The notes beneath the pieces were generated by a model that saw only the letters and a program-made list of their open reading frames with translations, searched no databases and had not been told where the DNA came from. Below, in pieces: positions 19,681-29,638 of a stretch of 64,000 nucleotides of DNA. Origin of the DNA: CAIXZV01 sp963697365 (GTDB lineage: Bacteria > Chloroflexota > Limnocylindria > Limnocylindrales > CSP1-4). How positions within the stretch are numbered: the stretch's first letter is position 1; the number at the start of each line of letters is the position of its first letter. The stretch is from NCBI GenBank assembly GCA_963697365.1, contig CAVONT010000021.1:62001-126000 (forward strand), read 5' to 3'. The translations under genes and the position numbers were made by a program.

Positions 19681-20114
19681 GGTTCTGGGACAGCTCCGCC
19701 ATCGTGCCGTTGCTGATGGACGAGCCGGCGACCCGCGAGACCCTGGCGGAGATCGAGCGCGATCCACAGGTGTCGGCATGGTGGGGCACCGAGACCGAGT
19801 GCGCCTCGGCGATCACCCGAAAGGAGCGTGAGGGGACTCTGGACGGGACGGCCGTGACCGAGGCGTTCCACCGCCTCGCGGCCATGACTGCGACGTGGCT
19901 GGAAGTACAGCCCAGCGCGCTGCTGCGACGTGCGGCCGTCAGGCTGCTGAGGGTGCACCCGCTCCATGCCGCTGACGCCCTGCAACTTGCCGCTGCCACG
20001 ATCGTCGCGGACGGGCATCCGGCGAAGCTCGCGTTCGTTACCCGTGACCTGCGACTCGCTGAGGCCGCGCGACGCGAGGGGTTCGCGGTCATCGTGCCGG
20101 GCGAGCCCGGCTGA
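19677..20114 (+). CDS. vapC: PIN-domain ribonuclease toxin, VapC family
   Basis: A 145-residue PIN-domain toxin expected to cleave RNA, often tRNA, when freed from its antitoxin. Acidic active-site residues are in place: RFWDSSAIVPLL (first Asp), the Glu within TETECASAIT (second), and HAADALQLAAA with LAFVTRDLRLAEAAR for the third and fourth. The sequence is full length and uninterrupted, so the module looks functional. It follows the antitoxin with an overlap, and a NUDIX gene starts 12 bases after its stop. No mobile-element remnants flank it. Confidence 0.9.
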   Translation: MRFWDSSAIVPLLMDEPATRETLAEIERDPQVSAWWGTETECASAITRKEREGTLDGTAVTEAFHRLAAMTATWLEVQPSALLRRAAVRLLRVHPLHAADALQLAAATIVADGHPAKLAFVTRDLRLAEAARREGFAVIVPGEPG

Positions 20115-20125
20115 CGGACCGCAGG

Positions 20126-20782
20126 ATGCAGTTCGATGAGGTCATCCGGCGCCTGGAGACGCTGCCCGACCCCCTGCCCGACGCGCCCGAGGCGCTGATC
20201 CCGGTCTTCGCCGCGACCGGTGCCCCGCGCCCGCGGCCCTCCTGGGGCAGTGCTGACGCATCGGCAAGCCAGGCCGCGGTCCTCGTGCTGATCTACCCGG
20301 ACCAGGACGGGATCGCGCGCCTCGTGCTGACCGAGCGGGCCGACCGGGGCGGCCACCACTCGGGCGAGGTGTCGTTCCCGGGCGGGCGGGCGGAGCCGGG
20401 GGATGCGGATCTCGTGGCGACCGCCCTGCGCGAGGCGGCCGAGGAGGTCGGATTGGACGCGGACCAGGCCGGGGTGCGCGTGCTCGGGACCCTGTCGATG
20501 CAGTGGGTCCCGGTGTCCAACTTCACGGTGACACCGGTGGTGGCGGTGGCGGACCGGAGGCCGATGCTCACGCCGCAGGCGAGCGAGGTGGCCGCGATCC
20601 TGGTGCCACCGGTGGCGGCCTTCCTCCCGGACGCACCGCTGGTGCGGGTGCGGCGCGAGATCCGGGGCTGGGACCTGGAGTACTCGGCCTACCCGGTGGA
20701 CGGGCTCACCGTGTGGGGCATGACGGCGCGCGTGCTCGGTGGCCTCGGGGCATGGCTCGGCCGCGGGGACACTGCGGGCTGA
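20126..20782 (+). CDS. NUDIX hydrolase, CoA pyrophosphatase-like
   Basis: A 218-residue NUDIX enzyme. The Nudix box reads GRAEPGDADLVATALREA then AEEVGL, matching G-x5-E-x7-REUXEEXGU. The preceding segment HHSGEVSFPGGRAEPGD resembles the UPF0035/NudL signature of CoA diphosphatases, which split CoA into phosphopantetheine and 3',5'-ADP. The tail (WGMTARVLGGL) also fits that group. The location, after the toxin-antitoxin pair and before phosphoketolase and acetate kinase, places it near acetyl-phosphate metabolism, but no operon link is evident: a 107-base gap separates it from xfp. Confidence 0.85.
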   Translation: MQFDEVIRRLETLPDPLPDAPEALIPVFAATGAPRPRPSWGSADASASQAAVLVLIYPDQDGIARLVLTERADRGGHHSGEVSFPGGRAEPGDADLVATALREAAEEVGLDADQAGVRVLGTLSMQWVPVSNFTVTPVVAVADRRPMLTPQASEVAAILVPPVAAFLPDAPLVRVRREIRGWDLEYSAYPVDGLTVWGMTARVLGGLGAWLGRGDTAG

Positions 20783-20889
20783 GCGGGGCGGGGCGCGACG
20801 GGGGACTGGGCAGACGTCAACCGGACGTTCACCAGTCGCTAACGTGCGGTCGTAGACTGGAACCTCTCCGTAGCGGAAGGGATCGACCC

Positions 20890-23294
20890 GTGACCCTGCA
20901 GCCCTCGACCATGGCGACCGCCGTCACCATCGGCGCCGACGCCACGCCCCTCTCGAGCAGCGACCTCGCGAGGATCGACGCCTACTGGCGCGCGGCGAAC
21001 TACCTCTCGGTGGGGCAGATCTACCTGCTCGACAACCCCCTCCTGCGCGAGCCCCTGCTGCCGGAGCACGTGAAGCCCCGCCTCCTCGGCCACTGGGGCA
21101 CGACGCCGGGCCTGAACTTCATCTACGCCCACATGAACCGGGTCATCCGGAACTGGGACCTCGACGCCATCTACATCATCGGGCCCGGGCACGGCGGGCC
21201 CGGGATCGTCGCCAACGCCTACCTCGAGGGCACCTACAGCGAGGTGTTCCCCAGCATCACGCGCGATGCCGAGGGCCTGCGCAAGCTCTTCCGCCAGTTC
21301 TCCTTCCCGGGCGGGATCCCCAGCCACGTGGCGCCCGAGACACCGGGCTCCATCCACGAGGGCGGTGAGCTGGGCTACGCGCTCTCGCACGCCTTCGGGG
21401 CCGCCTTCGACAACCCGGATCTCGTCGTGTGCGCGGTCGTGGGCGACGGCGAGGCCGAGACGGGGCCACTGGCCACCAGCTGGCATTCGAACAAGTTCCT
21501 CGATCCCGTCCGCGACGGGGCTGTCCTGCCGATCCTGCATCTCAACGGCTACAAGATCGCCAACCCGACGGTGCTCGCCCGCATTCCGAAGGAGGAGCTG
21601 GCAGCGCTGATGGAGGGCTACGGCTACAAGCCGTACTTCGTGGAGGGCGATGACCCGGCGCTGGTCCACCAGCAGATGGCCGCGACCCTCGACGCGGTGG
21701 TCACGGAGATCCATGCGCATCCAGCGGGCTGCCCGCGAGGACGGGGTGGTCGAACGACCCGCCTGGCCGATGATCGTCCTGCGGACGCCCAAGGGCTGGA
21801 CCGGCCCCAAGGAGATCGACGGGCACGCCGGTCGAGGGCAACTGGCGCTCGCACCAGGTGCCGATGAGCGAGGTCCGCAAGAACGCGCGGAACCGCGAGA
21901 TCCTCGAGACCTGGATGCGCAGCTACCGGCCCGAGGAGCTGTTCGACACCGACGGCGCCCTCCTCCCGGAGCTGGCCGCCCTGCCACCGAAGAGCTACCG
22001 GCGTATGAGCGCCAACCCGCACGCCAACGGCGGACTGCTGCTGCGCGACCTCGCACTGCCGGACTTCCGCGACTACGCCGTGGACGTCCCCGCCCCTGGC
22101 GCGACCATCGCCGAGGCGACCCGGGTGATGGGCACGTGGCTGCGGGACGTGATGGCGAGGAACATGGAGACCTTCCGGGTCTTCGGGCCGGACGAGACCG
22201 CGTCGAACCGGCTGGGCGCCGTGATGGAGGTGACAGACCGCACCTGGATGGCGGAACTGGTCCCCACCGACGAGGGCCTCTCGCCCGAGGGCCGGGTGAT
22301 GGAGATGCTCTCGGAGCACCAGTGCCAGGGCTGGCTGGAGGGCTACCTGCTCACCGGCCGCCATGGCGTCTTCAACTGCTACGAGGCATTCATCCACATC
22401 GTCGACTCGATGTTCAACCAGCATGCGAAGTGGCTGAAGGTGACCCGCGACATCCCGTGGCGCCAGCCCATCGCGTCGCTCAACTACCTGCTCAGCTCGC
22501 TCGTGTGGCGCCAGGACCACAACGGGTTCAGCCACCAGGATCCGGGCTTCATCGACCATGTCGTCAACAAGAAGTCCGACGTGATCCGCGTCTACCTGCC
22601 GCCGGACGCGAACACGCTCCTCTCGGTGGCCGATCACTGCCTGCGCAGCCGGAACTACGTCAACGTCATCGTGGCCGGCAAGCAGCCCGCGCCCAACTGG
22701 CTCTCGATGGACCAGGCGATCCTCCACTGCACGCGGGGGATCGGCATCTGGGACTGGGCCAGCAACGACCAGGGCGGCGAGCCCGACGTGGTCATCGCGA
22801 GCGCCGGCGACATCCCGACGCTCGAGGCGCTGGCGGCCGTGGACCTCCTGCGCCAGCACCTGCCCGAGATCAAGGTCCGCTTCATCAACGTCGTGGACCT
22901 GATGCGCCTGCAGCCGGCGTCGGAGCATCCGCACGGGCTGTCGGACGCCGAGTTCGACTCGCTGTTCACCACCGACAAGCCGGTCGTCTTCGCCTACCAC
23001 GGCTACCCGTGGCTGATCCACCGGCTCACCTACCGGCGGACGAACCACCCGAACATCCACGTCCGCGGCTACAAGGAGGAGGGCACGACCTCCACCCCGT
23101 TCGACATGGTGATGCTCAACGACCTCGACCGCTACCACCTGGTGATCGATGCGATCGACCGGGTCCCGGGCCTCGGCCCCAGGGCCGGCCACGTCCGCCA
23201 GCTGATGGTGGACAAGCGGATCGAGGCGCGGGCGTACACCCGGCTCGAGGGCGAGGACTCGCCCGAGATCGCGGACTGGCGATGGCCGGCCTGA
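20890..23294 (+). CDS. xfp: Phosphoketolase (two frame breaks)
   Basis: Thiamine-diphosphate enzyme that cleaves xylulose-5-phosphate or fructose-6-phosphate with phosphate, giving acetyl phosphate plus glyceraldehyde-3-phosphate or erythrose-4-phosphate. About 800 residues, the family size. Signature stretches are IIGPGHGGPG, SFPGGIPSHVAPETPGS and the ThDP/Mg motif VGDGEAETGPLA; the C-terminal part includes QDHNGFSHQDPGF. The GTG start at 20890 follows GGAAGGGA. Two +1 breaks, at 21715 and 21830-21831, each disappear if one G is removed (EIHRIQRAAREDG and HAVEGNWRSHQVPMSE). The stop overlaps the acetate kinase ATG by 13 bases. The pair forms the phosphoketolase route yielding ATP and acetate. 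Confidence 0.94.
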
Positions 23295-24405
23295 ACCGCC
23301 CGCTGGGACCGGTCCTGGTCGTCAACGCAGGGTCGAGCAGCCTCAAGCTGCGCGTCCTCGACGACGATGACGGCGTGGTCGCGAGCCTCGACCTGGCCGC
23401 CCCGGCCGGCCGCCTGGACACCGGGGCCGTGACCGAGGCGATCCGGGGCTTCGGGCCGGTCGCGGCCGTCGGGCACCGGATCGTGCACGGCGGGACGACG
23501 TACTCCGGGCCCGTCCTGGTGGACGATCGGGTCGAGGATCGCCTGCGAGCGCTGACCGACCTCGCCCCGCTCCACCAGCCGAAGTCACTCGCCGCGCTCG
23601 CGGCCGTGGGGGATGCTCTGCCGGGCGTGCCCGCGGTCGCCTGCTTCGACACCGCCTTCCATGCCGCCATGCCGCCGGCGGCCACCACGTACGCGCTGCC
23701 GGCCGAGTGGCGCACACGCTGGGAGCTCCGCCGCTACGGCTTCCACGGGCTCTCGCACGCCTATGCCGCGCGCCGGGCGGCGGCGATGGTCGGGCGGCCG
23801 GTGGACGGACCTGCGGATCGTGAGCTGCCACCTGGGCGCCGGGGCCTCGCTGGCCGCGGTGGCGGGTGGCCGGTCCGTCGACACGACCATGGGGTTCACG
23901 CCCCTCGAGGGCCTGGTCATGGCGACCCGTTCGGGAACGGTCGACCCGGGGCTCGTCATCTGGCTCCTCGAGCACGTCCGGATGCCGCCTGCGGAGCTGG
24001 CCTCCACGCTCGAGCACCGCTCCGGCCTGCTGGGACTGGCCGGGACGGCGGACATGCGCAGCATGCTGGCGGCCGCCGATGCCGGCGACGACGCGTCGGC
24101 GCTCGCGCGGGATGTCTACGTCCACCGCCTGCGTGGCTCGATCGCCGCGATGACGGCCGCGATGGGCGGCCTCGACGTGCTCCTGTTCACCGGCGGCGTG
24201 GGCGAGAACTCGCCCGCGATCCGGGCCCTCGCGACCGACGGCCTCGGCTACCTGGGCGTCGGGTTCGACGCCGCGGCGAACGCGTCCGCCGCGCCGGATG
24301 CCGTCATCGGGCCGCACCGGCGCGCCGGTGCAGGCGCTGGTCATCCGGGCGCGCGAGGACCTCGAGATCGCGCACGAGGTGCGCGCCGTCCTCGGGGCCC
24401 GGTAG
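23282..24405 (+). CDS. ackA: Acetate kinase (two frame breaks)
   Basis: Interconverts acetyl phosphate plus ADP and acetate plus ATP, so it takes the product of the preceding phosphoketolase. The family start VLVVNAGSSSLKLRVL, GHRIVHGG, RYGFHGLSHAYAARRAA, the phosphate/adenine loop CHLGAGASLAAVAGG and FTGGVGENSPAIR are present. Two +1 breaks occur, at about 23807 (extra G) and 24318 (extra C); read across them the protein ends GAPVQALVIRAREDLEIAHE and stops at 24403. Repaired length is about 373, slightly below the usual 395-400. The start lies inside the end of xfp, so the two are translationally coupled. A cupin gene ends three bases away on the opposite strand. Confidence 0.93.
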
Positions 24406-24408
24406 CGG

Positions 24409-24892
24409 TCAGACCGGCTCCCCGTCGTCGGTCCGGTCGGCGGCGCGTGTCGCCGGGTCGACCGGCCGCGGACGCAACGCTCCCCCGCCGCGGCTCACGG
24501 GACCCCCCGGCACGACGACCGCGACCGCGGCGCCCTCGACCACCGGCGGCAGCGCCAGCGTCGGGCCCCGGCAGCTCCACCACGATCGCCCGCATCTGCG
24601 TGCCATCCGTCCAGGCCGCGTGCAGCACGTCGGGCGGCCAGAGAACCGCGTCGCCCGCCTGGACCCGCGCCCGCTCGTCATCGACGCCCACCCAGCCGCC
24701 ACCCTCGATCACGACGAACCACGTGTGGTTCGGGTTCGTGTGCGGCGTGATCCGCGCCTGCCGCCCGAAGGCCAGCTCGGCGACGACCCCGTACGGACTG
24801 CTCTCGATGACCTGCCCTTCGATGCCCGTCGTGCCCGGGGGGCCGTCAGGGCGCCGGTGCCCGACCCCGAACCGCCGGATCTCGATCGGCAT
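24409..24892 (-). CDS. Cupin-domain protein (frame break near 24568)
   Basis: A small beta-barrel protein of about 160 residues beginning MPIEIRRFGVGHR. The cupin pattern is visible around HTNPNHTWFVVIEGGGWVGV, with further barrel strands at RVQAGDAVLWPPDVLHAAWT. The two histidines in HTNPNH, with the later VLHAAW histidine, could hold a metal. A +1 break (extra base in a GGGGCCC run) shifts the last third; the next frame gives ELPGPTLALPPVVEGAAVAV and a polar tail to TGA at 24409. No substrate can be assigned. It is convergent with ackA and lies just downstream of a small membrane-protein gene on the same strand. Confidence 0.68.
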
Positions 24893-24909
24893 CGGGCGGC
24901 TCCGTGCGA

Positions 24910-25341
24910 CTAGCGGCGGCGGCGCCGGCGAGAGGACTTGGTGCGGATCGTGCTCTCGGGCCTGCTGAACTTGTCCCGAGAGTAGTAGCGCGCCTTGGCC
25001 AGCTGCCGTTCGTAGGCCGCGAAATACGGCGGGAAGTGGAAGAACCGGACCCAGACCATCACGCCCAGCCCGATGATCACCGTGGCCAGGACGAGGATGA
25101 AGTCGAACCGGAAGATCCAGGCGACGATCAGGAGGGTGTACGTGATCACGCCGGTCCACAGGAGCCACTCGTACATCTGCACGTAGATCGTGTGCCGGTG
25201 GAGCGTGCGGGTCCTGACGTTGTAGACCACGACCGTGACGATGAGCATCGCGATGCTCGCCACGAGGATCGGCATGTACAGGTCCGGGAAGTTCAGACCG
25301 TCGAACGACTCGAAGAGGTACTCCCAGGGGAGCAGGTTCAC
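24910..25341 (-). CDS. Small membrane protein with a basic tail
   Basis: A 143-residue protein of unknown function. Three hydrophobic segments are seen at about residues 22-40, 62-78 and 80-98, followed by an aromatic stretch (FFHFPPYFAAYERQLAK) and a strongly basic C-terminus (KSSRRRRRR) that should be cytoplasmic. The N-terminus, MNLLPWEYLFESFDGLNFPD, is not a typical cleavable signal. It is divergent from purH across 185 bases and just upstream of the cupin gene on the same strand. No family recognised; membrane topology is the only firm statement. Confidence 0.7.
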   Translation of the reverse strand: MNLLPWEYLFESFDGLNFPDLYMPILVASIAMLIVTVVVYNVRTRTLHRHTIYVQMYEWLLWTGVITYTLLIVAWIFRFDFILVLATVIIGLGVMVWVRFFHFPPYFAAYERQLAKARYYSRDKFSRPESTIRTKSSRRRRRR

Positions 25342-25526
25342 GCGCGTGTCTCCGCAATCGCCGGATGCCCGGCCTCGCTGATGGGTGCGCCGAGTATGCC
25401 ACGGGGGCGCGGTATACTCCCCGCCACAACGCGCCCGCCCGCGTGGCGGCCCGGTGGATCCCGTTCAGATCACCGGCGGCCACGTGGCGCGAGCCCGAGC
25501 GAGCCGCCCGAGGAGGACCTGCGCAG

Positions 25527-27074
25527 GTGCGTGCGCTGCTGTCGGTCGCCAACCGCGATGGGATCTCCGCGTTCTCCCGTGAGCTGCTGGCGCTGGGCGT
25601 CGAGCTCTTCGCGACGGATGGAACCCGCGAGCATCTCGCTGCGGACGGCATCGAGGCAAGGCCCGTCTCCGACCTGACCGACGTCCCGCCGCTCGTCGGC
25701 GGCCAGGTCAGGACCTTCCATCCCGCGATCTACGCCGGCATCCTCGCCCGCCGCGACCGGCCGGAGCAGTTGGAGCAGCTCGTCGAGCACGGCATCGGCC
25801 TCATCGACATCGTCGTCGTCAACGTCAAGCCCTTTGCTCCCGAGGTCGGCAAGCGCCACATCGGCATCGACGAGGCCATCGACTTCATCGACGTTGCCGG
25901 GGCCGCCCTCCTGGGCTCCGCGGCCCGCAATGCCGCGGGCGTGATCGCGATCGCCTCCCCCAGCCGGTACGGCCAGGTGCTCGAGGAGCTTCAGACACTC
26001 GGCCAGGTGAGCGCGGACACACGCTACCGGCTCGCCGCGGACGCATTCAGCACCGTCGCCGCCTACCACGCCGAGATTGCCGCCTACCTCAACCAGATCT
26101 CGAACAACATCTATCCGCAGCGGCTCTCGATCGTGCTCGAGAAGGTTGCCGACCTGCCCTATGGCGAGAACCCGCACCAGCGCGCCGCCTTCTACCGCGA
26201 GACGACCCACCGAACCGGCGGGCTGGCCGACGCCGAGCAGCTGCACGGCGAGAAGCCCACGTTCAACAACCTGCTCGACCTCGACGCCGCCTTCCAGATC
26301 GCGCGCGACTACACGGCGCCCACGGTGGTGGTCGCCAAGCACACGGATCCCGTCGGCATCGCGTCCGGCGAGGAGCTCGTCGATGCCTACCGGCGCGCGC
26401 TGGAGACGGACCCGGTGTCGTCCTTTGGCGGGATCATCGGCGTCAACTGCGAGGTGGACGGAGCGACCGCCCGCGAGATCGCGGCCAACTCCTTCGAGGC
26501 CGTCATCGCCCCGGGGTTCAGCCAGGCGGCGCTGGGCATCCTGCGCGCCAAGCCGGGTCTCGAGCTGCTGTCCGTGCCGGCGGATCCCACCTCGGGGATG
26601 CGGGACTACGGCATCGCGAACCTCGACTTCAAGCGCGTGGGCGGCGGCCTCCTGGTCGAAGGTCTCGACGCGGTGGACCTTGACCGCGGGCGACTCCAGG
26701 TGGTGACCCGGCGCCACCCGACCCTCGGCGAGCTCACCGACCTGCTGTTCGCCTGGCGGGCCGTCCGCCACGTCCGCTCGAACGCGATCGTGCTGGCCCG
26801 CAACGCGGCGACGGTCGGCATCGGCGCGGCCCAGGCGTCGCGCAACATGTCGGTGGACATCGCGCTCCGGCGGGCGGGAGACCGGGCCAAGCTCGCCGTC
26901 ATGGCATCGGACGCCTACTTCCCGTTCCCGGATGGCATCCAGATCGCCGCCAACGCGGGGGTCACCGCGATCATCCAGCCGGGCGGGTCGATCCGCGACG
27001 AGATGGCGATCGAGGTCGCCGACCGGCACCACCTCGCCATGGTCTTCACCGGACGCCGCCACTTCCGGCACTGA
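25527..27074 (+). CDS. purH: Bifunctional AICAR transformylase/IMP cyclohydrolase PurH
   Basis: Catalyses the last two steps of purine synthesis: formylation of AICAR by 10-formyl-THF, then ring closure to IMP. The 515-residue length is standard. The N-terminal IMP cyclohydrolase (MGS-like fold) runs from ALLSVANRDGISAF through QVRTFHPAIYAGILARRD, and the transformylase has LPYGENPHQRAAFY, VVVAKHTDPVGIASG and the closing SDAYFPFPDGI. The GTG start at 25527 has AGGAGGA ten bases before it and gives the expected beginning. The frame is intact. A TATACT sequence at 25413-25418 could be a -10 element, but no -35 accompanies it. glpX follows after 68 bases in the same direction. Confidence 0.96.
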   Translation: MRALLSVANRDGISAFSRELLALGVELFATDGTREHLAADGIEARPVSDLTDVPPLVGGQVRTFHPAIYAGILARRDRPEQLEQLVEHGIGLIDIVVVNVKPFAPEVGKRHIGIDEAIDFIDVAGAALLGSAARNAAGVIAIASPSRYGQVLEELQTLGQVSADTRYRLAADAFSTVAAYHAEIAAYLNQISNNIYPQRLSIVLEKVADLPYGENPHQRAAFYRETTHRTGGLADAEQLHGEKPTFNNLLDLDAAFQIARDYTAPTVVVAKHTDPVGIASGEELVDAYRRALETDPVSSFGGIIGVNCEVDGATAREIAANSFEAVIAPGFSQAALGILRAKPGLELLSVPADPTSGMRDYGIANLDFKRVGGGLLVEGLDAVDLDRGRLQVVTRRHPTLGELTDLLFAWRAVRHVRSNAIVLARNAATVGIGAAQASRNMSVDIALRRAGDRAKLAVMASDAYFPFPDGIQIAANAGVTAIIQPGGSIRDEMAIEVADRHHLAMVFTGRRHFRH

Positions 27075-27142
27075 GCTCCGGGACCACCGGCCACACCACC
27101 GATCATCCCGGGCGGGGGCCCGGGCCACCGATGGAGGCACCG

Positions 27143-28133
27143 ATGGAACAGTTCCTCGCCCTCGAGATGGTCCGCGTGACCGAGGCGGCCGCCATCGCGT
27201 CCGCGCGCTTCATGGGTCGCGGCATGCGCGACGAGGCCGACCAGGCGGCGACCGAGGCGATGCGCCGCACGATGGATGAGGCGGACATCGCGGGCACCAT
27301 CGTGATCGGCGAGGGGGAGCGCGACGAGGCGCCGATGCTCTACATCGGCGAGGAGGTCGGCCGGCTGGAGCGCCACGAGGTCGCCCAGGCCGTGGACATC
27401 GCCGTCGATCCACTCGAGGGGACGAACCTGGTCGCCACGGGCCAGGCCGGACGCGCTGACCGTGCTCGCGGCGTCCGAGCGCGGAGGCCTGACGCACGCA
27501 CCCGACACGTACCTGGAGAAGCTGGCGGTGGGCCCGGTGGCCGCCGGGTGCGTGGACATCACGCTGCCCCCGGCCGAGAACTGCCAGCGGATCGCCGAGG
27601 CGCTGCGGCGCAAGGTCTCCGACATCACGGTCGTCATCCTGGACCGCCCGCGCCATGCCGACCTGATCGCCGAGGTCCGCGGCACCGGCGCCCGGATCAA
27701 GCTCATCTCGGACGGCGACGTGTCGGCCGCGATCTCGTGCGCGGTCCAGGGCACCGGCGTCCACGCGGTGATGGGGATCGGCGGCGCGCCCGAAGGCGTC
27801 ATCACGGCGGCGGCGCTGCGCTGCCTGGGTGGGGAGATCCAGGCCCGGTTCCGCTTCCGGAGCGAGGAGGAGCGGGAGCGGGCGCGGTCATCGTCGATGC
27901 TGGGCCACGCCGACGAGACGAAGGTGTACCGGACCGAGGACCTCGCGTCGGGCGACAACCTCGTGTTCGCGGCCACCGGGGTGACCGGTGGCGACCTGCT
28001 CCAGCCGGTCCGCTTCTTCGGCGGCGGCGCGCGCACCCATTCGCTGGTGATGGCCTACCAGGCCAAGCAGGTCCGCTTCGTGGACACGGTCCACATGTTC
28101 GACAGGGACCGGCCGCCGGCCGTCCGGCTCTAG
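27143..28133 (+). CDS. glpX: Class II fructose-1,6-bisphosphatase GlpX (frame break near 27450)
   Basis: Gluconeogenic enzyme that hydrolyses fructose-1,6-bisphosphate. The class II pattern is clear: VRVTEAAAIASARFMGRG, GTIVIGEGERDEAPML, AVDPLEGTNLVA (metal and substrate sites), then LISDGDVSAAISC and GIGGAPEGVITAAALRCLGG. A +1 break in GG 27449-27450 is repaired by removing one G (TGQADALTVLAASERGG). I chose ATG 27143 over 27131 because GGAGG lies at the right distance before it. About 330 residues, normal for the family. Gluconeogenesis supplies fructose-6-phosphate, one substrate of the nearby phosphoketolase. A strong hairpin terminator follows. Confidence 0.93.
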
Positions 28134-28176
28134 CGGCGACAGTTCCCGCGGGGTTCCTGTGAACACGGGGCCAAGA

Positions 28177-28212
28177 CGCGAAACGCCCGGCCGTCTGGCC
28201 GGGCGTTTCGCG
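28177..28212. terminator. Bidirectional intrinsic terminator-like hairpin
   Basis: A perfect 16-base stem (left arm CGCGAAACGCCCGGCC at 28177-28192, right arm 28197-28212) with a GTCT loop, extended by A-T and G-T pairs at its base. It lies between convergent glpX and the fasciclin gene. No long T-tract follows on either side, as is common in GC-rich genomes, so it may act partly as an RNA-stabilising 3' structure. Confidence 0.85.
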
Positions 28213-28240
28213 TTGGTCACGGCGGCGGTCCGCCTGAGCG

Positions 28241-28765
28241 TCACATCTTGGGGAGGATGACCCGGTCGATGACGTGGATGACGCCGTTCGACGCGTCGAT
28301 GTCGGTGGCGATGATGTTCGCGGTGCGACCGTTCGCGTCGGTCAGGACGCCGCCCATCTGGCACACGAAGCCCCGGTTGAGCGTGCGGATGCGGCTCGAG
28401 TCGAGAACGTCCTCAGCCATCCGCTCGCCGCGGGCGACGTGGTAGGTCAGGACCGTGTTGAGCAGTGCCTTGTTGCCGAGCACCTCGCCGGCGGTCACGT
28501 CGAGCTCGTTGAGCAGCGAGACGAATGCCGCGTCCGTCGGGGCGAAGACGGTGTACTGGCCCTTGCTGTCGAGCGCCTTGATGATGGACGGATCGGCAGC
28601 CTTGAGGGCGGCGATGAGGATGGAGAACTCGCCGGTCTCGTCGTTGGCCGCGAGGGCGACGTCCACGATGCTGTTCTCCGCGGGCGGCGCGGCGGCGACG
28701 GGCGCAGCGATGATGCCGATGGCGAGCATGGAAAGAGTGAGGGTCGCGACGAGGCGACGGCGCAT
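28241..28765 (-). CDS. Secreted fasciclin-domain (FAS1) protein
   Basis: A 174-residue exported protein. The start ATG 28765 has GGAGG upstream and opens a signal peptide (MRRRLVATLTLSMLAIGI to about APVAAAPP). A single FAS1 domain follows: NSIVDVALAANDETGEFSIL, the H1-like motif YTVFAPTDAAF, LLNTVLTYHVARGE and the closing VIHVIDRVILP. FAS1 domains mediate adhesion or surface interactions; in bacteria the partner is generally unknown. No lipobox or sorting signal is present, so it is probably released or loosely wall-associated. It stands alone, convergent with glpX. Confidence 0.92.
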   Translation of the reverse strand: MRRRLVATLTLSMLAIGIIAAPVAAAPPAENSIVDVALAANDETGEFSILIAALKAADPSIIKALDSKGQYTVFAPTDAAFVSLLNELDVTAGEVLGNKALLNTVLTYHVARGERMAEDVLDSSRIRTLNRGFVCQMGGVLTDANGRTANIIATDIDASNGVIHVIDRVILPKM

Positions 28766-29005
28766 TGAGTGGTTCCTCCAGGTTGATGGGTGGTCGCGGC
28801 CCACCACCGGCGGTGGCGTTCGCAGGGGTAGCTGGTCTTGGTGCCCGACACCTGACGTCCTGGTGTCGACCTCTCTTCGCGCCCGTCGCAGCCGTCGGAT
28901 TGGTGCGGCGACGAAATCCCGATGTCGATGGCGGTGCGTCCATGCACCGCGGGGACGCTTCCGCGGACGACGACCGCATCGGTTCGGTCGGCGGCTCCCG
29001 CCGGG

Positions 29006-29601
29006 TCAGACCGGGCGCCAGCCGTCGCCGTCCCACGTCGCGATCGGGCGGGCCGCGTCGGCGCCCTCCAGGACCGCTGCCGGGCCGCCGCAGTCGCCAC
29101 CGTCTCGCCCCAGCCCGGCGGCACCAGCCCGGGCGCCAGGTCGGACAGCGGCGCCAGCACGAACAGCCGGCGCTGCGCCTCGACGTGCGGGACCACGAGC
29201 GGCAGCCGCGCCTTCGGCGGGTCCTCGGACCGGCCCGCCTCCGGGCCGCGGAACGTCGATCCGGTGCCGCCCGAAGACCAGCAGGTCGAGGTCCACCTCG
29301 CGCGGCCCCCAGCGCTCGCGCTCCTGCCGCCCGAACTCCCGCTCCAGGCCCTTGAGCGCGACCAGGAGCGCCGACGCCCCGTCCTCGGGCGTGGCGCCCC
29401 GCCGGCACGTCGAGCGCCACGCACGCGTTGCGGAACTCCGGCTGGTCGAGGACGCCCACGGGATCGGTGGCGTAGAGCCGGGACACGCCGCGGAGCCGGC
29501 AGCCCGGGAGCCCGCGCCAGGGCGTGCACCGCGGCCGCCAGCGTCGCCACGGGATCGCCCACGTTCGCCCCGAGGCCGATGTACGCCCGCACCCGCGCCA
29601 C
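29006..29601 (-). CDS. folK: Dihydropterin pyrophosphokinase FolK (several frame breaks)
   Basis: Folate-pathway enzyme (6-hydroxymethyl-7,8-dihydropterin pyrophosphokinase). The N-terminus RAYIGLGANVGDPVATL is the family start. Further pieces occur in other frames in the right order: RLYATDPVGVLDQPEFRNA, LKGLEREFGRQERERWGPRE with VDLDLLVFG (catalytic core, including the R-W-G-P-R-x-x-D-L-D pattern), then LVVPHVEAQRRLFVLAPLSD. The last segment reads RPIATWDGDGWRPV and stops at 29006. At least four frame changes interrupt it, yet every FolK motif survives, so I treat them as consensus errors. No folP or folB is adjacent. It is divergent from the next gene. Confidence 0.8.
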
Positions 29602-29638
29602 AGTCTCGCCGCCTCCTGATCGCTAGACTCGGGGTCCG

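Noticed and set aside
25413..25418. TATACT as a purH promoter
   Set aside because: Good -10 match but no -35 or extended -10 context, so it is mentioned only within the purH entry.
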